From NCBI GenBank assembly GCA_022592435.1, contig JABYQS010000014.1, positions 310,001 through 374,000 of the forward strand: a DNA stretch of 64,000 bases, read 5' to 3'. The position numbers and the translations under genes were made by a program. Below are positions 31,775 to 42,068 of this stretch, in pieces (positions within the stretch are counted from its first letter, which is position 1; every line of letters begins with the position of its first letter). The notes beneath the pieces were generated by a model that worked only from the letters and a program-made list of their open reading frames with translations, was not told the DNA's origin and did no database searches. This DNA is from Cerioporus squamosus. Lineage: Eukaryota; Basidiomycota; Agaricomycetes; Polyporales; Polyporaceae.

Positions 31775-34366
31775 TCACGTCGTGAGGGGCCGCTGGAATG
31801 GGATCGGCGGCCGTGGGCTCTGAGGCGTCCATTTCGACAGATGTGACCACGCCAACGTCTCCGCGCTCACGGTTTCTCGCAGGGCTTGAGAGGGTTCGGT
31901 GGCGTGCACGGCAAAGAAGCGGTCGGACATCCCTTGAAGCTGGATGAGGTTGATGATGTTTTTGCCAGGGCCGATGCAAGACGTGATATCAAGATGACCG
32001 AGGTCTGGTCGCTGAAAAGTCCGCACGTCAATACTAGTCTCGTCGCACAATTAGCAACGCGACACCTTACAAGATCGAGGGGAAGCCAAGCGCGCCCGAC
32101 GTGGCGGCTTGGATCCTTTTGCGATGACGGACTAACTTGAACCACGAGTGAGCCCTGCGCCGGCCAGTCGGGTTTCATATCCCACAGCGCAGCGACGATA
32201 TCTGCGGGAGTGGCGTCGGGTCCGAGGTTGTCGACGACCGACGTCACCGACGCCTGCGGCAGACAAAGTAGATGCACTGCCACATGCCGATCGTCGACGC
32301 TACGATCATGTTCAGTACGGGGTAGAATCAATGAACACGCCACAGGAAATTGCGGGGTATACCAACCTGAAAGTCTCCTGCCTCTGCGCCCAACATCGTG
32401 TTGCGTCCGCTGTGGCGTTGTCAACAAAGAACTCGATCTTCTCGATTCCCGGAGAGGGTCTGCCAGCGACGGCGGCCCAGAGGCCGGGGACCATGCACGG
32501 TACCGGCGGTTGTTCTTGAGGAAGGTCCTGGCTTTGACTGTCCATGCTATCGTCGTCGAGGTCGTTGGAGGGTTGTGCCACTGGTTCGTGCTCGGGAGAC
32601 GCGTTAGTATGAGGTGTGACTTCCTCGTGACGTGACGTGTCTGCTGATGTTGACAAGACCACGCTCTCGGGCTGGGTCGCGACCTGGACAGTCGCTGGAG
32701 AGGCCGGTCGTGTAGGCGTTGTGCGCGAGATCAGACACGTCTCAGAGCTCGGGGGCGTGGTGGACGTCGCGGAAGAGATGGAAGCCCCGGTCTCTGGTTC
32801 AGGCGCGTGTTCAGAAGGTGCCCGGGTTCTAGCGGTCCTCGTTGCCGGCGGCAAGTCGCTGGCATCCGATGAAGGCACAGATGCCTTCATGTTCCCACTC
32901 GTGTCGGTGGACATGATATTTGGATGAGGATCTGTACTTGGGTTTGCGCCTGGAACCGGAGGACTAATGGCCCGAGAGGATGACGGTGACCGCACAGCGT
33001 GCGGCTGCTGTGGCATAGAGGAACTCCCTGCTATAGTGGGATTCGCAGAAGCTCCCGGAGCGTGGCTTTCAGTGTCCATAATGGTATCATCAACTGTCCC
33101 AGGGACGAGAGGCGAGGAAACCATGGCAGGTACCCTGTCCTCTCCGACTGAAACTGCATCCACTGCATCGGTCTCCGACTCGACTCGGGGAACTTTCGTG
33201 GGCGGTTCTGGAGGCTGGTCCGAACCCTCCCGATACCGTTTTTGACCTCCCTGCATCTGTTTGCGCACCTCCCGAGCCAATCTGATGATCTCAGCACATT
33301 TATCATCAGAGAGAAGAGTAAGAGCGCGTTGCTTGACCAGCGCCTCGTCCACACCAGGTTTCCTCAACTTCGCGTTACGGTCGATGAGAGGAATCATCAG
33401 ATTTCGGCACTGTTCGAGGATAGCCGGAGGATATGGAGAAGGTTTGGCATGCAGAGACGAAGTAGAAGGGGCTGACAGGATAGATGGCGTGACTCGGGAA
33501 TCGGCAGCGGCAGCAGCAGGAGTAGTCGGCCTCCCGCCGGAAGAAGAAGATTCAAACGAGCTCGATAGGGACAAAGCTGGTATAGTGGAGGCCGGAGGAG
33601 GGTCCTGGTTTGAGGGATTAAGAGACAGAGTAGCCGGGTGCGCGGAGTTGGGGTCAATGCGGGAGTGGTTGACCGACGCTTGTCCGGTATCGACATGGAT
33701 CGTGCCAGAGCCAGTTAACGTTTTCTCTCGTTCTGGCAGACGAGGAGGGGACCTTGCATCTTCATCTTCTTGAGCACCCGTAGCATTCATTGGGTTTCCG
33801 AACTTGCACCATCGTGAACACTTCTGGCAAAGCGGTGAGACGAGCAGACTCACTACATCGATGGTTGAACGCGACCCCCTCTTCCTCCCGCTCGAACGCT
33901 CCGCGCTCTTTGGAGGCGGAATAGTGGGTATGGTCTCCTCGGCCTTGATGCGTATTCCGACGGCATTGGATGTAGGCGTGGCCTGCGGAGTACCTTGCAA
34001 ATTTCCGGACGCAACGAGCGGATCCTCACCTTCGTCCGGGGGTATCTCCCCCTCCTCGGTGGCGACAGGAGCTATACGGTCCACCAGACTCGATGTATGC
34101 GCGACGCTTTCTGGTGAACGGATCCTCGCGCTCAAGGGCTGTTTCGACGGGGACTCCGACATACGGCTCAGCAGGGATGGCTTGAACGCCGGATCCGACG
34201 GGTCCTCCGACGGACCCGCGGGTTGCGGATCCTGCGGGTATCCTACGGGTCGGTGCGGATACATTGGTCTCTTTCCCTTGACTGAAGATGGAGTGCCATT
34301 CTGCCGTGGGGTGTGAGGGCTGCTGGGAGACCGCTGGCTGTCGCGTACTGGAGATTCCGAGAGCAT
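31775..34366 (-). CDS. Disordered protein with C-terminal PINIT-like module, unknown function
   Basis: The main exon runs from ATG 34366 to about 32365 with no stop (start MLSESPVRDSQRSPSS). It is Ser/Pro/Thr-rich and disordered, with a short Cys-containing patch (PLCQKCSRWC) around residue 180. Later exons give FFVDNATADATRCWAQRQETF, then HVAVHLLCLPQ...DNLGPDATPADIVAALWDMKPDWPAQGS. The last exon (about 32012-31775) reads LGHLDITSCIGPGKNIINLIQL with FFAVHATEP. The order VDN, P..W.., DIT...N.I...Q.....FFAVH resembles a PINIT domain and also the C-terminus of the facing gene at 28-31 kb. No SP-RING is seen. Splice borders of the last two introns are approximate. The function is unknown; a SUMO-pathway role is only a suggestion. 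Confidence 0.6.
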
Positions 34367-35109
34367 CCAGGTATGGGTGGGTTTGCTGGGCTTGTCTGAG
34401 AGACACAGAAACCGTCGACCTTCTTATATGCAGCAGCAGTTCGTAGCCTGGCTTAGCAGAACCGAGACGAAAAGTCGTGGTGGTGGAAGAAGTCCAAGTC
34501 AACGTGTCGCCGCCGGAAGCGTCATTGTGGGCGCCCTTCTCTCACGCTATGCTGCTTTCGCAAGTGCGGAACCCAAAGAATGCTCGACCGAGGCATGCTC
34601 CCCGAGTTGATGGTCTATCATAGAAAAAGGGCCTCATGGTACAGATTAAGTTATTAGGTACGAGATTATCCGCGGGTACTGTGGAAAGCATGGCACAGGA
34701 GAAGATCACAAAGCGATCATCAGATGTACGAACAAACGTCTACTCAGGTATCTTGAGGTATTGCGATAATGAGGTGCACATTGCGACGCGACAGAAATCG
34801 CAGGGTGTGAGTCTTCTGCATGCGTCTGTCGGATAGTATTCAGTGGTGAAACAAGGTGGTGGAAAGGGATAACAAGGACGATGCATGATCTGCGAAGGGG
34901 CTATGTCCGTACCCGCCAAGGAAGTCGTGTCCCCTCATCGCTAGGAGTCCGCGACAAACGCAAGGAAAGCTCAGGCAGCCTAGTAGTAGAAGTCGGGCAC
35001 ACTCTCACGCCCAGACCACCACGCGTATACTGTCCACAAAGTGCTACTCACCTGATCGCCCGGAAGCCGAAGTGCCTAGGAGGTGAGCCACCCGTAGTAC
35101 AGTTGATCG
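34367..35109. other. Intergenic, no gene recognised
   Basis: Upstream region of the 34.4-kb gene and 3' flank of the cytochrome b5-like gene. Only short frames without motif. Confidence 0.5.
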
Positions 35110-35921
35110 CTATGAGGCGGACTCCGAGACCATGAAACCCACAAGGCATTCGTCTAGCATGTAGTCTATATTGACCCACGCATGAGTGAGAGCTGCATTT
35201 CGCGCACGACCCTCGTCAATCAGTGTATTCAGTACCGAAACAGGAGTATGCGCACCGAAGAGCTTAGTCCCATCTCTCCCTGCCACACGCATCAGCTCCT
35301 TCTCTCCTCCGGGATGGTAAGGCAAGTACGGCGTGAGGTTGTAGACCTTTCCACTAAACGACGACCATGCGTCGTCCCGCGTTCTGTGCTCCTTGAGCAT
35401 GGAAGGTGTCACTCTAAGCAGCGTGTCCGTGCCCTACAGGTCCACCATGAGTTACTGAACCACCTCCTGACGCGAAGTATTCAATAGGGAACGCACCCGG
35501 AGATTCTGCCCAGACTTCTTCAGGTTTGCCCAGTCGAGCGGCCCATGCCCGGTGCAAGTGCCACCTTGCCCTTCTTGGCTGGCTGTGGTAGAGGCTTGGT
35601 GGTAGTGATCGGAGCGAGTAGAGACGATGAACCTGTAGAAGAGACCCCAGATGTGCCGGGCCGCCGAGCAGCGAGGGAAGATGGCGGAGGAGGAGGCATG
35701 AGTTGGTTCTCCGTCAATATACGCGGCACATCGCCCGGCTTGGAAGCTTGCGCTGCTCGCTGTGCGCTATTCACTGCAGGGAAGGCTGGCGGAGCATCGT
35801 CATCTCCGTGGACAGTCTCGGCATCGTCGTCCTCTTCCGGAGTGGTCTCTATCGATGGTACATTGGAAGCATCCGCGTTCGGATTCTGGGCATATAGCCA
35901 GCTTCGCAAGTACGAGGCCAT
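35110..35921 (-). CDS. Cytochrome b5-like heme-binding protein (IRC21-like), with one apparent 1-nt deletion
   Basis: Three exons, 35921-35497, 35433-35256 and 35192-35110, with two 63-nt introns. The N-terminal 110 residues are disordered. The C-terminal domain has the cytochrome b5 core: WSSFSGKVYNLTPYLPYHPGGEKEL with the heme-ligand His in HPGG, and a second His in LTHAWVNIDYML. This soluble, tail-less layout matches the fungal IRC21-type group. The lengths sum to 686 nt, one short of a frame. The break is at about 35546, where LAPG should run into HGPLDWANLKKSGQNLRG; one added base gives a 228-aa protein. I read this as a likely sequence error. The role of IRC21-type proteins is poorly known, so no pathway is claimed. 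Confidence 0.85.
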
Positions 35922-36286
35922 GGTGTCCTCCTTGCAAATTGCTGGAGAGGGACACAAGGAATAGAGGTGGAGGTAAGAGGCCAAGTTGCTTCATGCATAG
36001 TCATGGTGAGTCGAGTCGTTACGCGCGCGGCGCTGCAGCGGGGGAGCGCCCAGCATCGCAGCCGGACCGGCGCCGATGCGGGTAAGCGCCCAGTAACTCC
36101 CAGTACAGTAGATCTAGCACTTAGCGCACTGTACTTCTGTACTCAGTAAATTATCAGTTCAAGAACGAGAAGAGCTGTGTATATAGTACATGAAGCAGAC
36201 GACGAGTTTCCGAGACGGAACTGGAGCTAGATGCAAGCTGGATGATGCATCACGCAGGCATGCAGGTGGACGATTGCGACACTCGA
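35922..36286. other. Short intergenic region
   Basis: 365 bp. It holds the promoter side of the cytochrome b5-like gene and the 3' flank of the hydratase gene. No motif is recognised. Confidence 0.5.
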
Positions 36287-37536
36287 TCACAGCTTAGCCT
36301 TGCGGTGGTTCACATTCGCCTCCTTCCACTGCAACCGAGGGATCGTCAGTATCAGCTCATGATGTTCGGGGAACGTACATACCCAAGGCATCCACGGTGT
36401 CAACACGTCGTCGGAGAGCTTGTCCGAGAACTGGGGCAGCCGACGTTCCTTGAATGCCCTCGCACCCTCCGCAGCGTCTCCGGCCTTCCCCAATATCCGG
36501 ATGCCGCGCGAGTCCAAGATGTGCTGCTCCTCGATGTTGTCGTACCCGCGCCACACCAACGCCTTTGTGACAGCAACAGCCGTCTGCGATGTGTTGGCGG
36601 CGAGGTCCTTCGCCAGGGCCAGGGCAGCGGGGAAGACTTCTTCACGGGTTGGCAGGATGCTGTGATACAGACCGGCGAGAAGAGGCGAGTCCGGTGAGAC
36701 GGTCGCTCCGGTGAGGAAGAGTGAGAGTGCGCGCGAGTGACCGAGGAGCTTGGGAAGGAGGTAGGACGATGCCGCTGGCATGCGGATGAGTATATGAAGT
36801 TTGGACCATGGTATGCCGTCTGCACTTCAGTTTCACTCACCTTCAGGCGCGATGCCCCGACGAACGAATGGAAATGCTAATTTTGCCCCAGCCCAGGCGA
36901 AGCGGATGTCGAACGGCAGCTGAAACCCTGTTACACCAACTCCAACCTGGACCAGATCACCGTAAGTCAGTCAAGGTTGCGTTGAGAGGTGCAGACTTAC
37001 AGCATGTCCGTTCACTGCTGCAATCGTAATCTTCCTACAACGGAATATGGCCATGCTGACCACTCCCCCAGAGTCTCTGTGAGCTATGTAGAATGGATGA
37101 TGAGGGCCGTGACCTGGCGGATGCAGTTTTCGGAGCGACGCACCATGTTCGCCTTCCTTGTCGACCTCCGAGGAGAAGAGGCCGCCCCATCCCTTGGTAA
37201 GGTCTGCCTGTGTACACTGGCATATAAACAATAGAAAATGCGAAATGTTGCTTTGCCTACCCCTGAGCAGAATGCTGGAGCGTCGGGCTCGGCAGTCAGG
37301 ACGACAACCCGGACGCGGTCGTCTCTGTCAAACAGGTCGAAGGCGTGGAGAGTATCCTTCACGAGCTCGGCGCTGAAAGTGTTGCGCCTGTCGAATTGTG
37401 CGTGAGTGACAGAGGTTATTATGTGGTTTTGTACTACGTACTCCTTGGAACGGGTCAAGGTGGCAATCGCGACGCCGTTGTCGAGCTCAACGCGCATGGC
37501 GGTGAAGCCCTGCTGTGCGTAGTCGGGGGCAGCCAT
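36287..37536 (-). CDS. Peroxisomal enoyl-CoA hydratase/isomerase
   Basis: Seven exons: 37536-37442, 37387-37261, 37207-37144, 37083-37001, 36946-36841, 36774-36383 and 36328-36287. The introns are 53-66 nt and the total is 909 nt (302 aa). Crotonase-fold landmarks are present: RRNTFSAELVKDTLHAFD, the first oxyanion-hole segment PAFCSGADLTKGW, AAVNGHAVGVGVTGFQLPFDIRFA with the second oxyanion-hole Gly, and FPFVRRGIAPEAASSYLLPKLLG with the active-site Glu region. The protein ends in AKL, a type-1 peroxisome targeting signal, pointing to fatty-acid beta-oxidation in peroxisomes. The third intron (60 nt) has no in-frame stop, so its retention would add 20 residues; splicing gives the family-typical GEHAHRDSGG. 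Confidence 0.9.
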
Positions 37537-38268
37537 ATCCTCTGATCCTATAGGAGAGAGATGCGAAAGATACTATGACAAGTCTTGCGGGGTGCACAGA
37601 CTGCTACAGGAATTCGAGTGCTGAGTGTGGGGTACTAGCACCGGCAATGCGGGGTAAGTGGTTCTATGCGTCTCTTGAAGCTGATATATATGCGCCGGAA
37701 GACCGAAGCCGTGCCCGAGACAAACAGTCAGACCGGCAACGAATATCACGGAGTCCGTATGCGCACCAACAGTGTACAGCGCGCCACAAACCTGACACCA
37801 GGGGTCTGTGTCTCTGTGGGGGAACTTGAAGAGCTCAGCCTGAGGCTGACGGTTTCCGGCTCTTCCCATATCCGGTGGCTGTGCGAGCGTGGTTCACCTT
37901 GCCACCTTGGCTGGCACCTGCCCGCGTCATCTCTACCTTTCGACCACGACACCATCTCATTGTAACCAATCGACGTGTTCTGCCACGGCCAATTATATAG
38001 TGTATGTGCGGCAAGGAGCTCGCAGATGCCAGTATTGGGGCCGCTATCACCCGCCAGCCGCCTACGCGGTTCGTTCTCGCTCGGCGCTCTTGAAACGCCT
38101 CGGCGGACGGCACCGGACCCTCGGACGAGTGAGTGAGTGATGAGTTCATCGGGCACTCAAGTACTCATCTGATCCAGGTACATTGTCGCCGATCCGGTTG
38201 GGTCGGAGGGAGCGAGATCTATGATGACTGGAGCAGCTTACGCCTCGGGGTTAGGCTCTCGTACGACG

Positions 38269-38275
38269 TATAAAT
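38269..38275 (+). promoter_or_regulatory. TATA-like box
   Basis: TATAAAT, about 195 bp before the start codon of the first SUR7/PalI-type gene. It implies a 5' leader of roughly 160 nt. Confidence 0.4.
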
Positions 38276-38342
38276 GCTCGGAGAGTGGTACACCGAGCTG
38301 CGCAGGTTCCTCCCTCAGCATCTCAGCAGTAGAGTTCAAGAT

Positions 38343-38429
38343 ATGAAGATACACCCTTCTGTGGCCATTGCGCAGTCCAAGGACTATGTCGCCGCGGCCT
38401 CGGAGCGCATGTCTTACGACAACATATAA
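38343..38429 (+). promoter_or_regulatory. Possible upstream ORF (28 aa) in the 5' leader
   Basis: Complete ATG-to-TAA frame of 29 codons ending 35 bp before the main start of the SUR7/PalI-type gene. If transcribed, it could lower translation of the main frame. Confidence 0.3.
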
Positions 38430-38464
38430 TAAGACCGGTCGGTACAGTGGGTGCGACGCCTATC

Positions 38465-39304
38465 ATGCTGCTTCTCACCTTGCTCGCACTCTTGGGGGGG
38501 AACGTCTCTGCGTTCGTATTGCTGTATGTGTCCTGATCTCTCTCCTATAATTGATCGTATCGTTGACCAGCTTTCATTCTGCAGGATCCTCGTCACATTC
38601 TCGGTTCCCGTCACAGATGACCTCTATTTCTTGCACTCATCTATCGACGGTGGAGTCCGGTTTGGTGTGTTAGGATACTGCGTGGAGTCGGTTAGTTTGG
38701 AATGCACGCGACTCAGGTACGTTTCTCTTTCCTGTGACCTGCGAAGTCTAGAACGGGATGCTGACTGCAATATGTGTTCGCGAAGGATCGGGTATCGGTT
38801 TGAACCAGAGTTGTATTACCCATTGCCCAGGGTTCTGGTGCTGTTTCCAGTCGGTATGTCCGAGACTACCTCCTGCTTGTCACGATGGGGTTCATCCCAG
38901 ACATCTCTCTAGCTGCGGGGTTCGCGGGGCTGAGTACACTCCTTCTCCTCCCCTCAATATCCCCCCGCTATAGAGACCAGCGGCCATCCATCCTGTACGG
39001 CATCGTCTCTAGTGCCGCGTTCTTTTCTTCCGCCGCGGCATTCGCGGTCGCTATGTGGCTATTTGCCCGGGCCATGCGCGATTTTCATGACGAAGGCTTT
39101 ACAGCATCCTTCGGTCCATCGGTGCGCTCTCTCTGCACATTCTCCTTGTCGCGTTGTTGACATTCATATATGCAGATTTGGATGTCCCTTGCCGCCACTG
39201 TTGTAACTCTAGTAGTTGCTCTGCACGCCTTACTGAGCACTTGCATGAGCATGAGGGGTCGCAATGCTGGACGGAAGTCCGGGAACATGCCTGGCATGTA
39301 TTGA
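38465..39304 (+). CDS. SUR7/PalI-type four-helix membrane protein, copy A
   Basis: Five exons, 38465-38523, 38585-38716, 38786-38853, 38913-39121 and 39176-39304; 597 nt, 198 aa. Four hydrophobic segments: an N-terminal helix (MLLLTLLALLGG), then an extracellular loop with the FGVLGYC signature and paired Cys (GYCVESVSLEC), then FAGLSTLLLLP, the Ala-rich FFSSAAAFAVAMWLF, and SLAATVVTLVVALHALL. This is the layout of fungal SUR7/PalI (RIM9) plasma-membrane proteins, linked to eisosomes or pH sensing. The tail is short and basic. Copy B lies 0.6 kb downstream on the same strand with the same intron phases. Confidence 0.85.
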
Positions 39305-39896
39305 TGACTGACAATGTTCGCTGCTCTTTATGTTATAAATAGTGGTAGCATCGTGGATGATTTGAATCCAGTGACCGGAGCTGGAAGACTCGGAGAGACG
39401 GTAGCACGGTCTTCATTACATTTCATATACAGATTGCAAAGATGAACCTGCTTGAGTATACCACAAGAGTACAGATAGCAGATCAATCAGGATCGAGCGG
39501 TAAGTAAGGTGACGGTGGCACTGGATGGCGCTTCGAGCTATGTACTCCGGGCCGAGCCACCGTCCTGCCGGACCGGAGGTTGGAAAGTTGAACTGGTCCT
39601 GCGCGATTACCTTGACCTTGTTCGCGTCGAGTCCGACCGTCGACGCGTCTCTGGACACCTCCCTTTGCGGCGTGCTTCATCTCGAGCTGGGATACCTACT
39701 TCGTCACGACCTCGTTGCCTCCGAACGACTAACGCCTCCCGTTTACCCACCCTGGCCACGGATTCCCAAGCCTGAATTGTACTGCGCATTCCCTACAGGC
39801 TCACCACTCGACTTCACCCGCTGACGAGTCTGACGACTTCTGCACGAATTTTAACGACGACCGACATATCGAGGGCATGCACTGCAGCAGCTCGCG
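39305..39896. other. Intergenic between SUR7-type copies
   Basis: 592 bp. A minus-strand frame at 39416-39658 (80 codons) has no recognisable motif and is not called. No gene is supported. Confidence 0.4.
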
Positions 39897-40719
39897 ATGT
39901 GTGGCACAACATTCCTCATGTTCCTGGCGACAATCGCCGCCCTAGCATTGCTGTAAGTGCCGTGCTCTTGACCGCAGTACTCAGAATCTGTTGAAAAGGA
40001 ATATGGCAGCGTGCTTGTTATATTCTCTCAACCATTCATCCATGCATTTTACTTCCTGCGCACCTCGGCTGAGGGAGGAATTCAGTTCGGAGTGCTCGGA
40101 TTCTGCCATGAGCTCACTGGGGTATGCTCAGAAAAGAAGTACGTCTTCTCCTCATAGCGCGTACGCAGTCCCCCAATCATCATGCGACGCCACTTGCAGA
40201 TTCGGTTACGAGTTTACGCCCGAATTGCTCAACCCACTACCAATCGTTCTCGTGCTCTATCCCGTCGGTACGCCCCTGCTCCGTCGCGTGTTTGCCAGGA
40301 AGCCTCCCTTACGGTCCGTCCAGCGGCCGGTCTCACGCTGCTAGGCGCAATCGTGCTGCTCCCTATATTCTTTTCCCGACGACCCCCGAGATGGCCATAC
40401 GTTGTCTTCGGTCTGCTCTCCACGCTCGCGTTCCTCGCCGCAGCCGCGGCGTTTGCGATAACAGTGTGGCTCTTCACTGTCGCCCGAGATCGGTTCCGCG
40501 CCGAAGGCTTCACGGCTGATTATGGGCCCTCGGTGAGTTCATACCTCCCTTCGCTCATGATCCCACAGCACCCTAACGTCGCCGCCACCTCGCCTCCAGA
40601 CGTGGATGGCCCTTGCCGCCGCCGTCGTGCTCTTCCTCGTTGCGCTGAACGCCGGCTGCGGAACTTGCTTGGGCGGCCGGTTTGGACGGCAAGCGCGGCA
40701 CCTGGCCTATACCTATTGA
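39897..40719 (+). CDS. SUR7/PalI-type four-helix membrane protein, copy B
   Basis: Five exons, 39897-39952, 40010-40138, 40200-40267, 40324-40532 and 40600-40719; 582 nt, 193 aa. It has the same four helices and loop signature as copy A (FGVLGFCHELTGVCSEKKFGYEF). Exons 3 and 4 are exactly the same length as in copy A (68 and 209 nt) and all intron phases agree, so the two arose by tandem duplication. Copy B has a Cys/Gly patch after the last helix (CGTCLGGRFGRQ). Protein divergence is high, so the duplication is old or the copies have evolved apart. Confidence 0.85.
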
Positions 40720-42068
40720 ATGGTACGGCGGCGCGACGGCGACTGGTTCGACGGGGCGCGCAACGCGCTATCTTGCCACACGCGGATAAGTTATTATTTT
40801 CTATGACCCTGGCCTCAGAACGTGTGCTTGGTTTATCGCGATTTGTATGTAACGCCGTGTTGTCGTGCTACTCACGTGCTATATCTAGGTCGAGGTGCTG
40901 TACTCAACGCCTATTGATATTATGACTGATCCAACTCGCGACACAATACAGCATCATCTTATGAATACACTCGCGCCGAGTGGGAGGGAGAACCCACTTG
41001 CACTCCGCGGCCCCGATCCTGACAACAGGTCCGAAGTAAGGGTATGTGGTCCTTTCCGCGTGTTGACAAACGGGTGCGCAAACATAGCGGCATGTTAGCG
41101 TGGGGGCTCGATAGAGTTTCGTAAACTGCTCGAACGCGTTTGCAGTGTCCAGATGGACGAGTGCAAACGCTCAGCTCGGGTAGTTAGCAAGTACCCGTAG
41201 CTGACCGCGTGCACTTTCAGAACCTGGCTCTGCTACACAGATTTGCGGGATTGTCGGACGTTTGTCGCCCAGTACGAACGGAGCGCGTACGATCTCGTTC
41301 TTACGTTGAGGTCCGGGGCCTGGGGAGGAATTTGCTGGGTATGGTCGGTTGCTGTCGCTGGTCAGTATATCACATACGGCAGAGATGGATAGCAGATTGA
41401 ACGCGTGACAGTAACCCACAGTAAGATTTGCGCTGCAGCGGTAAACCGAAACTTTCAGCGGCCTCTGATCTTGTCCCAGATATAACCCCTACCATCTCAA
41501 CTCCATGTCGTGTCAGGCGCACAAATTCCCATTCGATCTGGGAAGGGCGGATTCCAGAACAGAGTCGATTCATGATGCATGATGACGCGCTATCCTTCGT
41601 TGGACCGGAGGCGCGAAAGCGGGTGTGTGTCGGAGTAGCACTGAACAGTAGTTCGTATTCTGGGGCGAGCCTCAGCTCACTGATTTGCTAGCAATGCCAC
41701 CATACGTCACGAGATTGTACAGTCGTCCAAGCATCGCTGGAGTATTATCTGGTATCGCGACGCCATGTTACAAGATGATGCTCAGCATCTACTAGTAAGG
41801 ATGCATTGGGGCGGACGAAGGCAGGACTGAGGAAGGCCGGATCAGTGGCGACAATACAGCACCTTCCTTATCTGTCGAACGGTGCGGCGCCAAGATGTAC
41901 CGGCGCTTACTACGACATCATCTTCAAGCTGCCTCACACACACGGCCCTCCCCTGGACCAGCCATCCTTACCGCAGGGTACCTTGCTGGAGTACCTCAAT
42001 ATCCCCGTTTGCTGGGTCTGTATCTTCAACCGCAAACAGCGCGCTCCTGCAACACCTCGTAGGACACC
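40720..42068. other. Intergenic, no gene supported
   Basis: 1.35 kb. Open pieces at 40922-41041 and 41220-41400 could be spliced on paper, but two different frames fit equally well and no family is recognised. The last 250 bp is the leader and promoter of TMA46. Confidence 0.45.

Larger units (their letters stand above)
37537..38464. other. Intergenic with promoter of the first SUR7-type gene
   Basis: No protein gene is recognised to 38250. A TATA-like box (38269-38275) and a 29-codon upstream frame (38343-38429) belong to the downstream gene's control region. Confidence 0.5.

Noticed and set aside
37573..38156. Minus-strand frames upstream of the hydratase gene
   Set aside because: Two overlapping frames of random composition without splice support.
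39416..39658. 80-codon minus-strand frame between the SUR7-type genes
   Set aside because: No start context, no upstream exon and no recognised motif.
40922..41400. Possible small gene (MTDPTRDTIQHHLMNTLAPSG, then a Cys/Trp-rich exon)
   Set aside because: The attractive reading of the last exon needs a split codon that the only good donor (41180) does not give; the other frame is equally open. No family match.
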